Numbered from the stretch's first letter, positions 1 through 6,984 are shown. The stretch is DNA of 8,872 bases from Actinoplanes liguriensis (GCA_000715855.1 KL571284.1:5983-14854), one strand, 5' to 3'. A program made the numbers and translations. Notes: generated by a model not told the origin, from the sequence alone.

Positions 1-65
1 CGCACGAACAGGTCGGCGGCGGCCGCGGCGATGTCCCGCCGCCGAACGCGACGATCGGCACCCAC
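1..65 (-). CDS. TetR/AcrR-like regulator, N-terminal fragment (runs off left edge)
   Basis: Only the first 21 codons are inside the window. From a GTG at 65 the minus strand reads GADRRVRRRD followed by IAAAAADLFVR. This matches the start of helix 1 of the TetR DNA-binding domain, where a basic stretch precedes an I-x-A-A-x-x-L-F pattern. No other in-frame ATG, GTG or TTG occurs upstream as far as I followed the frame (beyond position 200), so the GTG is the only candidate start, although the GGGA before it is too close to be a good ribosome binding site. If correct, the product is a one-component repressor that usually controls itself or a neighbouring transporter. A perfect inverted repeat at 173-199 lies about 108 bases upstream and could be its operator. 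Other readings of these bases (a plus-strand C-terminus ending at 194, or a minus ORF from GTG 172) are also open, so the call rests on the helix-1 pattern alone. Confidence 0.5.
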   Translation of the reverse strand, partial: MGADRRVRRRDIAAAAADLFV

Positions 66-456
66 GTCCCGCAGGCGGCCACGAGTCCCCCACTGGCGAA
101 GCGGCCCAACTCGAGTTCGCCGCTGGCGCCGCGGCCTCGTGCGGCGGCGCCGGCTTCCGGGCTGGTGCTCACCGTGGTTATCGCGACCGGATAACCACGA
201 TGAGCGCCAGCCGGGCCGGGACGCCCGCACATCGGCTACTCAGTAAGCGTGGGCATGCGGCTTCGGCGAGCAGTCGGATGGACTACTGGGCGAGGGCTGC
301 CGCTTCTGGATGAATCTTGGCGCGGAAGCGACCGGCTGGTCCTGGCAGTAGTGGTGAGGGCGGGATTGCCACGCTGAGGCCCAGCCGGGAACGGTCCGAG
401 GACGGCCGCGCGGAGGAAAACGTATCTGGAGGGCCGCGATGTGATCCGGATGGGGG
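66..456. other. Gene-poor stretch between TetR-like fragment and HD gene
   Basis: I see no convincing gene here. The long minus frame (236-937) is arginine- and proline-rich throughout and is the shadow of the HD gene. The plus frame 317-580 has no recognisable pattern and overlaps the HD gene end antisense. The only clear structure is the inverted repeat at 173-199. No hairpin followed by a T-run was found just downstream of the HD stop codon, so transcription of HD could continue towards the TetR-like gene. Confidence 0.5.
173..199. repeat. Perfect 10-bp inverted repeat, operator or hairpin
   Basis: The sequence is CGTGGTTATC, seven bases GCGACCG, then GATAACCACG; the arms match perfectly. 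No T-rich tail follows on either strand, which argues against a classical intrinsic terminator. It lies upstream of the TetR-like start at 65, so an operator bound by that regulator is a reasonable guess. A structural role at the end of the HD transcript is the alternative. Confidence 0.55.
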
Positions 457-1044
457 TCAGGCGGCGAAGGAGAGCAAGTATTCGATGCGGTGGGCGATTC
501 CGCGCAAGTATGGGCCGCGATCCACGTCCACCCGGGCGTTCCAGGAGCAGGGGCCGTGGCGCTCCAGCATCTCGACGTAACGGGAGGCCGGGTCGACTCG
601 CAGGCCGCTCGGGCCGACGGTCTGGTCGGCGTAGGTGAGGGCGTCCGCGAGGACCGTCCGCTCGTCCGGGTAGGCGGCGAGGAGTTCGCTCAAGCCGCGG
701 GCCGCGGCGACGAAACGGGCGCCCGAGTGGTACGCCACCAGGCCGGCGACGCGGACCGGCCAGCCGGCGCGGGTCAGGTGGTCGGCGCCGTCGAGGGGGT
801 GGAAGCCGGTGGTGACGGTCTCCGCGGCGTAGCCGACGTCGTGCAGCCACGCGGCGGCGGTGAGCAGGTCGGCGTCGATGCCGAGCGGGGCGGCGAGACC
901 GGCCGCGCGCTGGGCGACGCCCTTGGTGTGCAGCCACCGGTTGCCCAGGTCGCCGAGCAGCGACTGGGCGAGCACCCGGGCGGCAGCGCTGAGCGGCCCC
1001 TCGGGAAACGTTTCAACCGATGAAAGCACGGTGGTTGCCGTCAT
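457..1044 (-). CDS. HD-domain phosphohydrolase-like protein
   Basis: A 195-residue protein with the HD-superfamily metal-binding pattern. A first histidine lies at about 39 (WLHTKGVAQRA), the HD doublet at 68-69 (AAWLHDVGY), further histidines at 82 (FHPLDGA) and 106 (AYHSGAR), and an aspartate at 140 (TYADQT). HD proteins are cytoplasmic metal-dependent phosphohydrolases that act on nucleotides or related phosphate esters; nothing in the sequence identifies the substrate. The domain fills most of the protein and there is no partner domain. I chose ATG 1044 over an in-frame TTG at 1083: the 13 extra residues look unrelated, and a TACGAT hexamer sits exactly six bases before the ATG, as in leaderless actinobacterial genes. 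It lies 97 bases downstream of the MFS gene in the same direction, so it may be partly co-transcribed with it. HD assignment is strong; specific function is unknown. Confidence 0.85.
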   Translation of the reverse strand: MTATTVLSSVETFPEGPLSAAARVLAQSLLGDLGNRWLHTKGVAQRAAGLAAPLGIDADLLTAAAWLHDVGYAAETVTTGFHPLDGADHLTRAGWPVRVAGLVAYHSGARFVAAARGLSELLAAYPDERTVLADALTYADQTVGPSGLRVDPASRYVEMLERHGPCSWNARVDVDRGPYLRGIAHRIEYLLSFAA

Positions 1045-1050
1045 CGCCGG

Positions 1051-1056
1051 ATCGTA
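1051..1056 (-). promoter_or_regulatory. Candidate -10 hexamer (TACGAT) for leaderless HD gene
   Basis: Read on the minus strand, TACGAT fits the actinobacterial TANNNT -10 pattern, is followed by six bases (CCGGCG) and then the ATG at 1044, which would place transcription start on the start codon. No good -35 was seen, and the only purine-rich motif, GAGG, is about 14 bases from the ATG, too far to be an ideal ribosome binding site. Confidence 0.4.
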
Positions 1057-1141
1057 GGCCTCAGATAGTGAACAGAAGACCAACTAAGCATGAGCAGGGC
1101 CTGAATCCCCAGGTCGCGCGGCTGGTTGCGGTCCGAACGGC

Positions 1142-2368
1142 CTAATCCCGGAGCGACACCGGCTGGGGCTGAACGGACCGGCGGTCGAGCGCGAAGCTGG
1201 TCGCGGCCAGGACCAGGCCGACCACGGACAGGGCGACTCCGGTCCAGGCCGGCGCGAGGTAGCCGTAGCCCCGGGCGATCACCAGGCCGCCGAGGGCCGC
1301 ACCGAGGCTGTTGGCCACGTTCATCGCGGACTGGTTGACCGCGGCGCCCATCAGCTGCGCACCCGGCGCGAGGGTGATCAGGCGGGCCTGCAGGGCCGGG
1401 CCGAGGGACAGGCTGGTCGCCCCGACCAGGAACGACGCGAGGAACAGGCCGATCGTCGTGTCCGCGATCAGCGCGAAGATGACCAGCGCGACGATGACCG
1501 AGCCGAACGAGATCAGGGTGGCGCGGCGCAGGTTCCGGTCGGCGAACCAGCCGCCGAGCGCGTTGCCGACGGTCATGCCGAGACCGACGGCGACCAGCGC
1601 CCACGGCACGATGCCGGCGGAGAGCCCGGTGACCTCGGTGGTGACCGGCGCGATGTAGCTGTCGACCGCGAAGAACCCGGCGAAGCCGATCGCGGCGGTC
1701 ACCGCGATCAGCCAGACCTGCGGCCGGCGCAGCGCGCGCAGCTCGGCGGCGATCGACGCCCCGGCCACCATCGGCACCTCGGGGACGGTGGCCAGCACCG
1801 CGAACAGGGCGAGCAGGAAGACCGCGGCGATCGCCAGGTAGGCGACCCGCCAGCCGGCCGACTGCCCGACCAGGGTGATCAGCGGGACGCCCGCCACGTT
1901 GGAGAGGGTCAGGCCGCCGAGCACGGTCGCGAAGCCGCGCGCCTCGTTGCCGGGGCCCATCAGGGTGGCGGCGAGCAGGCCGGCCGCGCCGAAGTAGGCG
2001 CCGTGCGGCAGCGCCGCGACGAACCGGGCGACCAGCACCAGCCCGAACGTGGGGGCGAGAGCCGAGGCCACGGTGCCGGCGGTGAAGAGCACGAGCAGGG
2101 CGAGGACGAGCCGTTTGCGGGGCACCTTCGCGGAGAGCGCGGCGATCAGCGGCGCACCGACGACCACCCCGAGCGCGTACGCCGTGATGACCCAACCGGT
2201 CTGCGCGAGCGCGTCCTCCTGCGAGCGCGCCCACGCCGCCGGCAGCAGGTCCCGTGCCATGTCCGGCAGCAGGCCCATGGCCACGAACTCGGTCAGGCCG
2301 ATCGCGACGCCGCCCAGTGCGAGCGCGACGAGCGCGGTCCACCGCTGCCGCCCGGTCAGTTGTTCCAC
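1142..2368 (-). CDS. MFS transporter, DHA1 drug:H+ antiporter type (AraJ/SotB-like)
   Basis: A 408-residue integral membrane protein with about twelve hydrophobic segments, the normal size for DHA1-type major facilitator transporters. TM1 carries the IGLTEFVAMGLLPDMARDL pattern typical of the AraJ/SotB/chloramphenicol-resistance branch. A motif-A-like loop follows TM2 (ALSAKVPRKRL), then RFVAALPHGAYFG in TM4 and a motif-C-like TM5 (SNVAGVPLITLVGQ then SAGWR). A short hydrophilic link near residues 195-215 separates the two six-helix halves. It is predicted to export a small hydrophobic drug or metabolite from the cytoplasm using the proton gradient; the substrate cannot be read from sequence. 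The start is GTG, with TAGGGT six bases before it (possible leaderless promoter), though the AGGG in it could also serve as a ribosome binding site seven bases upstream. It is divergent from the DUF1906 gene and upstream of the HD gene. A TetR-like gene further down the same strand is a possible regulator. Confidence 0.93.
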   Translation of the reverse strand: MEQLTGRQRWTALVALALGGVAIGLTEFVAMGLLPDMARDLLPAAWARSQEDALAQTGWVITAYALGVVVGAPLIAALSAKVPRKRLVLALLVLFTAGTVASALAPTFGLVLVARFVAALPHGAYFGAAGLLAATLMGPGNEARGFATVLGGLTLSNVAGVPLITLVGQSAGWRVAYLAIAAVFLLALFAVLATVPEVPMVAGASIAAELRALRRPQVWLIAVTAAIGFAGFFAVDSYIAPVTTEVTGLSAGIVPWALVAVGLGMTVGNALGGWFADRNLRRATLISFGSVIVALVIFALIADTTIGLFLASFLVGATSLSLGPALQARLITLAPGAQLMGAAVNQSAMNVANSLGAALGGLVIARGYGYLAPAWTGVALSVVGLVLAATSFALDRRSVQPQPVSLRD

Positions 2369-2374
2369 GCCGAA

Positions 2375-2380
2375 ACCCTA
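2375..2380 (-). promoter_or_regulatory. Candidate -10 hexamer (TAGGGT) for MFS gene
   Basis: On the minus strand TAGGGT fits TANNNT and is separated by six bases (TTCGGC) from the GTG at 2368, the same geometry as for the HD and hydrolase genes. The overlapping AGGG, seven bases before the GTG, is a possible Shine-Dalgarno instead, so this instance is ambiguous. Confidence 0.33.
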
Positions 2381-2467
2381 GGTCGTGCCCGGTCACGGCT
2401 TCGTCGTGGAGTGGGGCACCTCACCACTCTCCGCCCTTCGGCCGTACCGATGTCAGCCGAACAGATC

Positions 2468-2496
2468 TTGGCAGGATTCCATCGTTCTGGTTCGAT
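2468..2496 (+). promoter_or_regulatory. Candidate promoter of the DUF1906 gene
   Basis: TTGGCA (2468-2473), a 17-base spacer and TTCGAT (2491-2496) give a plausible housekeeping-type -35/-10 pair. Transcription would begin near 2503, leaving a short leader that contains the AGGA ribosome binding site at 2521-2524. Both hexamers match consensus only partly. Confidence 0.3.
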
Positions 2497-2529
2497 CCGG
2501 AGGTTCTCTGTGCCGACGTCAGGAACCTC

Positions 2530-4160
2530 ATGAGCGACACGCCCGAAGCGAGCGCCACGCCCAAGCCGGGACGTCACCGGATGCGCCTGAGCTGGATCCG
2601 GCAGCACCGCAAACGCCTTGTCGGCGGCGCCGTGGCGCTGCTGTCGCTGACCCCGCTGGCGTTCATGAACACCGCGGGCGCGGCGACGACGGCCCTGCCC
2701 GCCCAGCCGGGCACGTTCACCGGTTCGGCGTTCGACGCCTGCGCGGCGCCGTCCAGCGCGACCATGGCGACGTGGCTGAAGTCGTCGCCGTACCGCGCGG
2801 CCGGCATCTACATCGGAGGCGCGAGCCGTGGCTGCGCCCAGCCGATGTGTATAAGAGACAGCGCGAGCAGGTCACCCGCGGCTGGCGCCTGATCCCGCTC
2901 TACGTCGGACCGCAGGCGAGTTGCAGCACCGCCAAGAAGAGCAAGATCGACAACACGAAGGCGGCGGCGCAGGGCACGGCGGCGGCGTCCGATGCGGTCG
3001 TACAGGCGAAAGCTCTTGGCCTGTCCCCGAACAGCGTGCTGATCTACGACATGGAGGCGTACGACACCACGAACGCCTCCTGCAAGGCCGGGGTGCTCGC
3101 GTTCATGGGCGCGTGGACGTCCCGCCTGCACGCGCTCAGTTACGCCTCCGGCTTCTACAGCAGCGCCGGGTCGGGCATCGCCGACCAGGTGGAGACGTAC
3201 ACGAAGCTCGGCTACGCGCGGCCCGACTACGTCGACTTCGCCCGCTGGGACAAGGTCGTCACCGTCTCCGACGCGGCGATCCCGGACGCGTACTGGGCCG
3301 GGCACCGCCGGATGAAGCAGTACCAGGGCGGCCACAAGGAGACGTACGGCGGTGTCACGATCAACATCGATACCAACCACGTGGACTTCCGGATCATGCC
3401 GGCCACCCTGCAGGCCGACTGGAACCGCAACGGCTGGTCGGACGTGCTCACCCTGAGCACCGCCGCCCGGCTGTACGCGTTCGCCGGCAACGGCACCTCG
3501 GTCTCCGGCACCGGCACGCTGCTCGGCAGGTTCGGCGGCTACGACCAGATCCTGCGGATGGATCTCGACCGGAACGGGATCCCGGACGTCATCGCCCGGC
3601 AGCAGTCGACCGGCGGCGTCTACTTCTTCCCCGGCCTCAGCACCGGCCTGCTGGGCGCCCGCAAGCTGCTGTTCGGCAACATGAGCACGATGACCGGCCT
3701 GACCGCGATCGGTGACTTCACCAAGGACGGTTACCCCGATCTGCTGGCCGAGCAGAAGGGCACCGGCAACCTGTTCGTCTACCCGGGGGCCAAGGGCGCC
3801 ACGCTCGGCAAGGCCAAGCAGGTCTCGACCGCGAACTGGGCGGACCGCTCCGAGCTCACCGGCGTCGGCGACTTCAACCGGGACGGCTTCCAGGATCTGG
3901 TGGCGAAGGTGACCGCAACCAGCGAGCTGATGCTCTACAAGGGCACGTCGAGCGGCTTCCAGGCGGGCGTCTCGCTCGGCTCGGGCGCCGGCATGGCCGC
4001 CCTGGCCGGCGTCGGCGACTTCGACCGGGACGGCTGGCCCGACGTGGCCGCGGTCTCCCCCGGCAACGGGAGCCTCTACCTCTACCGCGGCAAGGGCACC
4101 GGCCTGAACCCGGCGGTGCGCCTCGCGACCGGTTACTCGGATCGCGTGCGCGTCTTCTGA
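2530..4160 (+). CDS. Secreted DUF1906 (Rv2525c-like) protein with FG-GAP repeats; frame broken by adapter artefact
   Basis: The true start is ATG 2530, with AGGA five bases upstream. The N-terminus is a signal peptide: a basic region (RQHRKRL), a hydrophobic core at residues 31-45, and a likely cleavage near NTAGAA (about 47-52). There is no twin-arginine motif, although mycobacterial Rv2525c is a Tat substrate. The DUF1906 glycoside-hydrolase-like domain follows: AFDACAAPS, GIYIGGASRGCAQP, then after the break GWRLIPLYVGPQASC, VLIYDMEAYD (acidic residues at the active-site-like strand), SGFYSS, VDFARWD, INIDTNHVDF. From 3417 five D-rich FG-GAP/VCBS-type repeats form a probable extracellular propeller. 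It probably acts on or binds cell-wall glycans, as inferred for the family. At 2845-2861 seventeen extra out-of-frame bases from a Tn5 mosaic end replace an expected stretch of about seven residues after CAQP. The frame from 2530 ends at 2892; the domain resumes in another frame at 2862 and runs to 4160. The gene is probably intact in the organism. Confidence 0.85.
2844..2861 (+). other. Nextera/Tn5 mosaic-end adapter sequence (assembly artefact)
   Basis: GATGTGTATAAGAGACAG is identical to the last 18 bases of the 19-base Tn5 mosaic end used in Nextera library adapters. It is AT-rich in very GC-rich surroundings. Its three relevant translations here are the well-known adapter-derived peptides MCIRDS and VYKRQ (plus strand) and SLIHI (minus strand). 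It shifts the reading frame in the middle of a conserved domain. The orientation (mosaic end followed directly by genomic CGCGAGCAG) is that of an untrimmed read end, so two contig or read ends seem to have been joined here. Confidence 0.96.
3417..4043 (+). repeat. Five FG-GAP/VCBS-type repeats within the DUF1906 protein
   Basis: Aspartate-rich loops recur at 3417 (DWNRNGWSD), 3561 (DLDRNGIPD), 3714 (DFTKDGYPD), 3870 (DFNRDGFQD) and 4017 (DFDRDGWPD), spaced 48, 51, 52 and 49 codons apart. The D-x-[DN]-x-[DN]-G-x-x-D pattern is the calcium-binding loop seen in FG-GAP/VCBS blades of secreted beta-propellers. The third loop, with T and K in it, departs most from the pattern. Confidence 0.8.
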
Positions 4161-4182
4161 CGAACCATCAGGCGATTTTCCC

Positions 4183-4244
4183 GTACGTCGTGAGCCCGCC
4201 GCATCGCGCGATGAACGTCACGCGGGCCGGTGCTCACGACGTAC
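4183..4244. terminator. Nested palindrome between convergent genes, probable bidirectional terminator
   Basis: GTACGTCGTGAGC (4183-4195) and its exact reverse complement (4232-4244) form a 13-bp stem. The 36-base loop contains a second perfect palindrome, CATCGCGCGATG, at 4202-4213. It begins 22 bases after the DUF1906 stop, and its right arm lies inside the last codons of the kinase gene. Position between two converging genes favours a terminator for both strands. A T-run after the outer stem is absent, and the loop is long for a classical terminator. Confidence 0.5.
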
Positions 4245-6947
4245 CTGGTCGGGTTGGTCCGGCAGTGTGAAAATGACCTGCGTGCCGCCTCCCGGGTTCT
4301 CGGCGACCCGGATGGCCCCGCCGTGGCGGTCGACGATGCGCATGCAGCTGGACAGGCCGATGCCGTGCCCCGCGGCGGACGTCCCCTCCAGGCGGGTGAA
4401 CATGTCGAAGACGCGGCTGCGCTGCTCCGGTGGGATGCCCATGCCGTTGTCGGCGACCGTGACCGCCCAGCCGGAGCCGTCCCGCCCGGCCGTGACCACC
4501 ACGTGCGGAAGGCGCTGCGGGTGGCGGTACTTGATGGCGTTGGCGATCAGGTTCTGCAGGAGCTGGCGGGCCAGCACCGGATCGCAGGAGACCTTGGGCA
4601 ACGGCTCCGGTGCGATCACCGTGGCGCCGGCGGCGCCGATCTCGGCGTGCAGGTCGGCGACGACGCTGTCGAACACCTCGCCGAGGTCCGCGGTGACGCA
4701 GCGGACCGGCGCGCTGCCGGCCTGGGCGTAACCGAGCAGCGAGCCGATCAGGTCGCGCATCCGGGTCACCGCACGCGACGCCGCGTCCACCCAGCCGCGG
4801 GGCTGACCCTCGACGACGTCCTCCAGCAGCTCCAGGTAGCCGCCGACCGCGCCGAGCGGGGCGACCAGGTCGTGGCTGACCGCGCCGGCGAAGTTGCTCA
4901 GGTCGGTGTTGGAGCGGCGCAGCTCCTCGTTCGCGCTCGCCAGCTCGCGGCGGGCGCGCTCGATGGCCCGCTGCTGGGCGCGGTCGGTGGTGACGTCGTT
5001 CATCGCCACGACGGCGCCGAGCGGGGTGCCGTCCGCCGCGATCAGCGCCCGCCCGCTGGTGGTGACGTGGATCGGCTCGCCGTCGCCGCGCCGGATGATG
5101 ATCTCGGCGTTGGTCACCGCGCCGTCACGCAGGGCCCGGATCAGCGGGATCCGCTCGGGCGTCAGCCGGGTCTCGCCGTCGGTCTCGAACAGCGCGTACC
5201 GGTCCGAGTAGTCGCTCGGGTCGACGGCCGGGTCGGCGTCCAGGCCGTGCCACTCGCGCGCGGTCCGGTTGAACAGGGTGAGATGGCCGTCCCGGTCGCA
5301 GGCGACCACAGCCACGTCGATCGTCTCCAGCAGCGTGTCGGTCCACCGCTGCCGGGCCTCGGACATCGCGGCCAGCTCGGCGTTGATCCGGGCCTGGCGA
5401 CGCCGTTCGAAGAGCGCCACGATCACCTGGGCGAGGTCCTTGAGCCGGGCGATCTGCTCGTCGTCCAGAGTCGCCGGCCGGTCGTGGAAGACGCAGAGCG
5501 AGCCGAGCGCGTACCCGTCCGGGGTGATCAGCGGCGCCGAGGCGTAGAAGCGCACGTCGGCGAGGACGCCGGTGACCCACGGGTTCGCCCGGTACGTCGG
5601 ATCGGTGCTCGCGTCCGGAACATAGGTGAGCTCGCCCGTCTCGAACCGGATCGCGCACATCGAGTCGGAGCGCGCCGAGTCGCCGCCGTCGAACCCGACC
5701 GTGGTGAGCTGGCACTGCCGGTTCTCGTCGATCAGGTTGAGCGTGGCGTTCGGCACACCCGCCACCGTCGCCGCGACCCGGACCACCGCCTCCAGCTCGT
5801 CACCGGCCGGCGAGTCGAGCGCGTCCGCCAGCAGGCCGTCGATCACGTCGCGCATCCGGACCACCTCCGCCGAGCCGGCCTCCGCCTCCGGGTAGCCCTC
5901 GCCGGCCAGCAGCTCCAGGTATCCGCCGACCGCGGCGAGCGGCGCGATCAGGTCGTGGCTGACCGCGGCGGCGAAGTTGGTCAGGTCCGCGTTCGAGCGC
6001 TCCAGCTCGGCGTTGGCCTCGGCGAGCCGCTCCCGGGCCTCCTCGATCATCCGGCGCCGCAGACGGTCGGTGGTCACGTCCGACTGCGCCAGCACCGCGC
6101 CGACGACCTCGCCGGCCGGGCCGTAGAGCGGGCTCGCGTTGACCAGGACGTGCACCGGGTCGCCGACCGGGCGGCGGATCACCATCTCCTTGCCGGTCAC
6201 CACGGCCGCGGTGCGCAGTACGACCCGCAACGGAAGGTTGTCGTCCGACATCGGCGTCACCCCGTCCGCCTCGAAGAGGCCGAAGCGGGCGGCGATGTCG
6301 GCCGGCTGCACCTCGCCCTCCCCGCTGCGCCCGTGCCACTCGCGGGCCGCCCGGTTCCAGAGCGTCACCCGGAGACTCTCGTCGCAGGCGATCACCGAGG
6401 TGTCGATCGTGTCCAGCAGGGTGTCCGTCCACTGCTCCTTGGCCGCCGCCGCGGTCGCCAGTTCGGCGGTCAACCGGGCCTGACGACGCCGCTCGAAGAA
6501 CGCGATCACGATCCCGGCCAGGTCGGTGAGCTGGGCCATCTGCTGCACGGTCAGCTCGCGCGGCTGCTCGTCGAAGACGCACAGCGTGCCGAGCGCGTGC
6601 CCGCGCGGGGTGATCAGCGGCGCCGAGGCGTAGAACCGCAGCCGGCCCAGCATCCCGTTGACCCACGGATTGTGCCGGTAGAGCTCGTCCAGCCGGGCGT
6701 CCGGCACGTGCACGAACGTGCCCGACTCGAACTGCACGCCACACATCGAGTCCCCGCGGGAGCACTCGACCGGCGCGCCGCCGACCCGGATGAGCTGGTA
6801 CTGGCGCTCTTCGTCGATCAGGTTCAGGCTCGCCGACGGCACCCCGGCGATCGTGGCGGCGACCCGCAGAACCGCCCGCAACTCGTCCTCCGGCGGGGTG
6901 TCCATCAGCCGGTACTCGTGCAGCGCCGCCAATCGCTCCTGCTCCAC
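4218..6947 (-). CDS. Orphan sensor histidine kinase with duplicated GAF-PAS-DHp unit
   Basis: A 909-residue cytoplasmic-looking kinase with no membrane segments. Order: GAF 1 (about 21-152), PAS 1 (173-294), coiled linker and DHp 1 with SHDLIAPL (H331), GAF 2 (383-513), PAS 2 (535-656), linker and DHp 2 with SHDLVAPL (H692), then one HATPase domain. The ATPase shows the N box (QNLIANAIKY, N799/N803), G1 (VADNGMGIPP, D833), F box (FDMFTRL) and G2 (GHGIGLSS, 860-867). H692 is the normal phosphoacceptor. H331 has an intact H-box but no ATPase after it: its second helix runs straight into GAF 2. The GAF domains should sense a small ligand or redox state; both copies keep SMC and LCVF cysteines. 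The GTG at 6947 is the only start after an upstream in-frame TAA, and AGGA lies four bases before it. No response regulator is adjacent, so the partner is unknown. It is divergent from the hydrolase gene. Confidence 0.92.
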   Translation of the reverse strand: MEQERLAALHEYRLMDTPPEDELRAVLRVAATIAGVPSASLNLIDEERQYQLIRVGGAPVECSRGDSMCGVQFESGTFVHVPDARLDELYRHNPWVNGMLGRLRFYASAPLITPRGHALGTLCVFDEQPRELTVQQMAQLTDLAGIVIAFFERRRQARLTAELATAAAAKEQWTDTLLDTIDTSVIACDESLRVTLWNRAAREWHGRSGEGEVQPADIAARFGLFEADGVTPMSDDNLPLRVVLRTAAVVTGKEMVIRRPVGDPVHVLVNASPLYGPAGEVVGAVLAQSDVTTDRLRRRMIEEARERLAEANAELERSNADLTNFAAAVSHDLIAPLAAVGGYLELLAGEGYPEAEAGSAEVVRMRDVIDGLLADALDSPAGDELEAVVRVAATVAGVPNATLNLIDENRQCQLTTVGFDGGDSARSDSMCAIRFETGELTYVPDASTDPTYRANPWVTGVLADVRFYASAPLITPDGYALGSLCVFHDRPATLDDEQIARLKDLAQVIVALFERRRQARINAELAAMSEARQRWTDTLLETIDVAVVACDRDGHLTLFNRTAREWHGLDADPAVDPSDYSDRYALFETDGETRLTPERIPLIRALRDGAVTNAEIIIRRGDGEPIHVTTSGRALIAADGTPLGAVVAMNDVTTDRAQQRAIERARRELASANEELRRSNTDLSNFAGAVSHDLVAPLGAVGGYLELLEDVVEGQPRGWVDAASRAVTRMRDLIGSLLGYAQAGSAPVRCVTADLGEVFDSVVADLHAEIGAAGATVIAPEPLPKVSCDPVLARQLLQNLIANAIKYRHPQRLPHVVVTAGRDGSGWAVTVADNGMGIPPEQRSRVFDMFTRLEGTSAAGHGIGLSSCMRIVDRHGGAIRVAENPGGGTQVIFTLPDQPDQVRREHRPA
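4722..6887 (-). repeat. Ancient in-frame tandem duplication inside the kinase gene
   Basis: Two units of about 360 codons follow one another: residues 21-380 (6887-5808) and 383-742 (5801-4722). Equivalent landmarks are offset by 361-362 residues: DELRAVLRVAAT against DELEAVVRVAAT, and the phosphoacceptor histidines 331 and 692. Hand alignment of the GAF section (ASLNLIDE to LCVF) gives 53 identities in 87 positions, about 60%, so this is an old gene-internal duplication and not an assembly repeat. Confidence 0.85.
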
Positions 6948-6984
6948 CCCTTCCTGTTCGCCAGGCCCCGCCGATTACTGAGGG

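Noticed and set aside
2..172. Minus-strand ORF from GTG 172 abutting the inverted repeat
   Set aside because: Open to the edge, but it has no ribosome binding site and no recognisable motif, and the overlapping frame from 65 gives a better family match.
3..194. Plus-strand C-terminus ending in GLVLTVVIATG with a TAA at 192-194
   Set aside because: High third-position GC fits, but it is Pro/Ala-rich with no motif, shares its third positions with a minus frame, and conflicts with the TetR helix-1 pattern. Not excluded.
236..937. 233-codon minus ORF overlapping the HD gene
   Set aside because: Extremely arginine- and proline-rich, out of frame with the HD motifs that the other frame shows clearly.
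2409..2429. Short inverted repeat GAGTGG-N9-CCACTC between the MFS and DUF1906 genes
   Set aside because: Only six base pairs with a nine-base loop; too weak to call an operator in DNA of this GC content.
2844..2861. Genuine Tn5-family transposon end or insertion
   Set aside because: Only one mosaic end exists, with no transposase, no second end and no target duplication; 18 identical bases to the engineered mosaic end point to library adapter.
2385..4160. Single 591-residue plus-strand protein from 2385
   Set aside because: Everything before 2862 in this frame is Arg/Pro-rich shadow of the true N-terminus that starts at 2530 in another frame; the apparent continuity is produced by the adapter.
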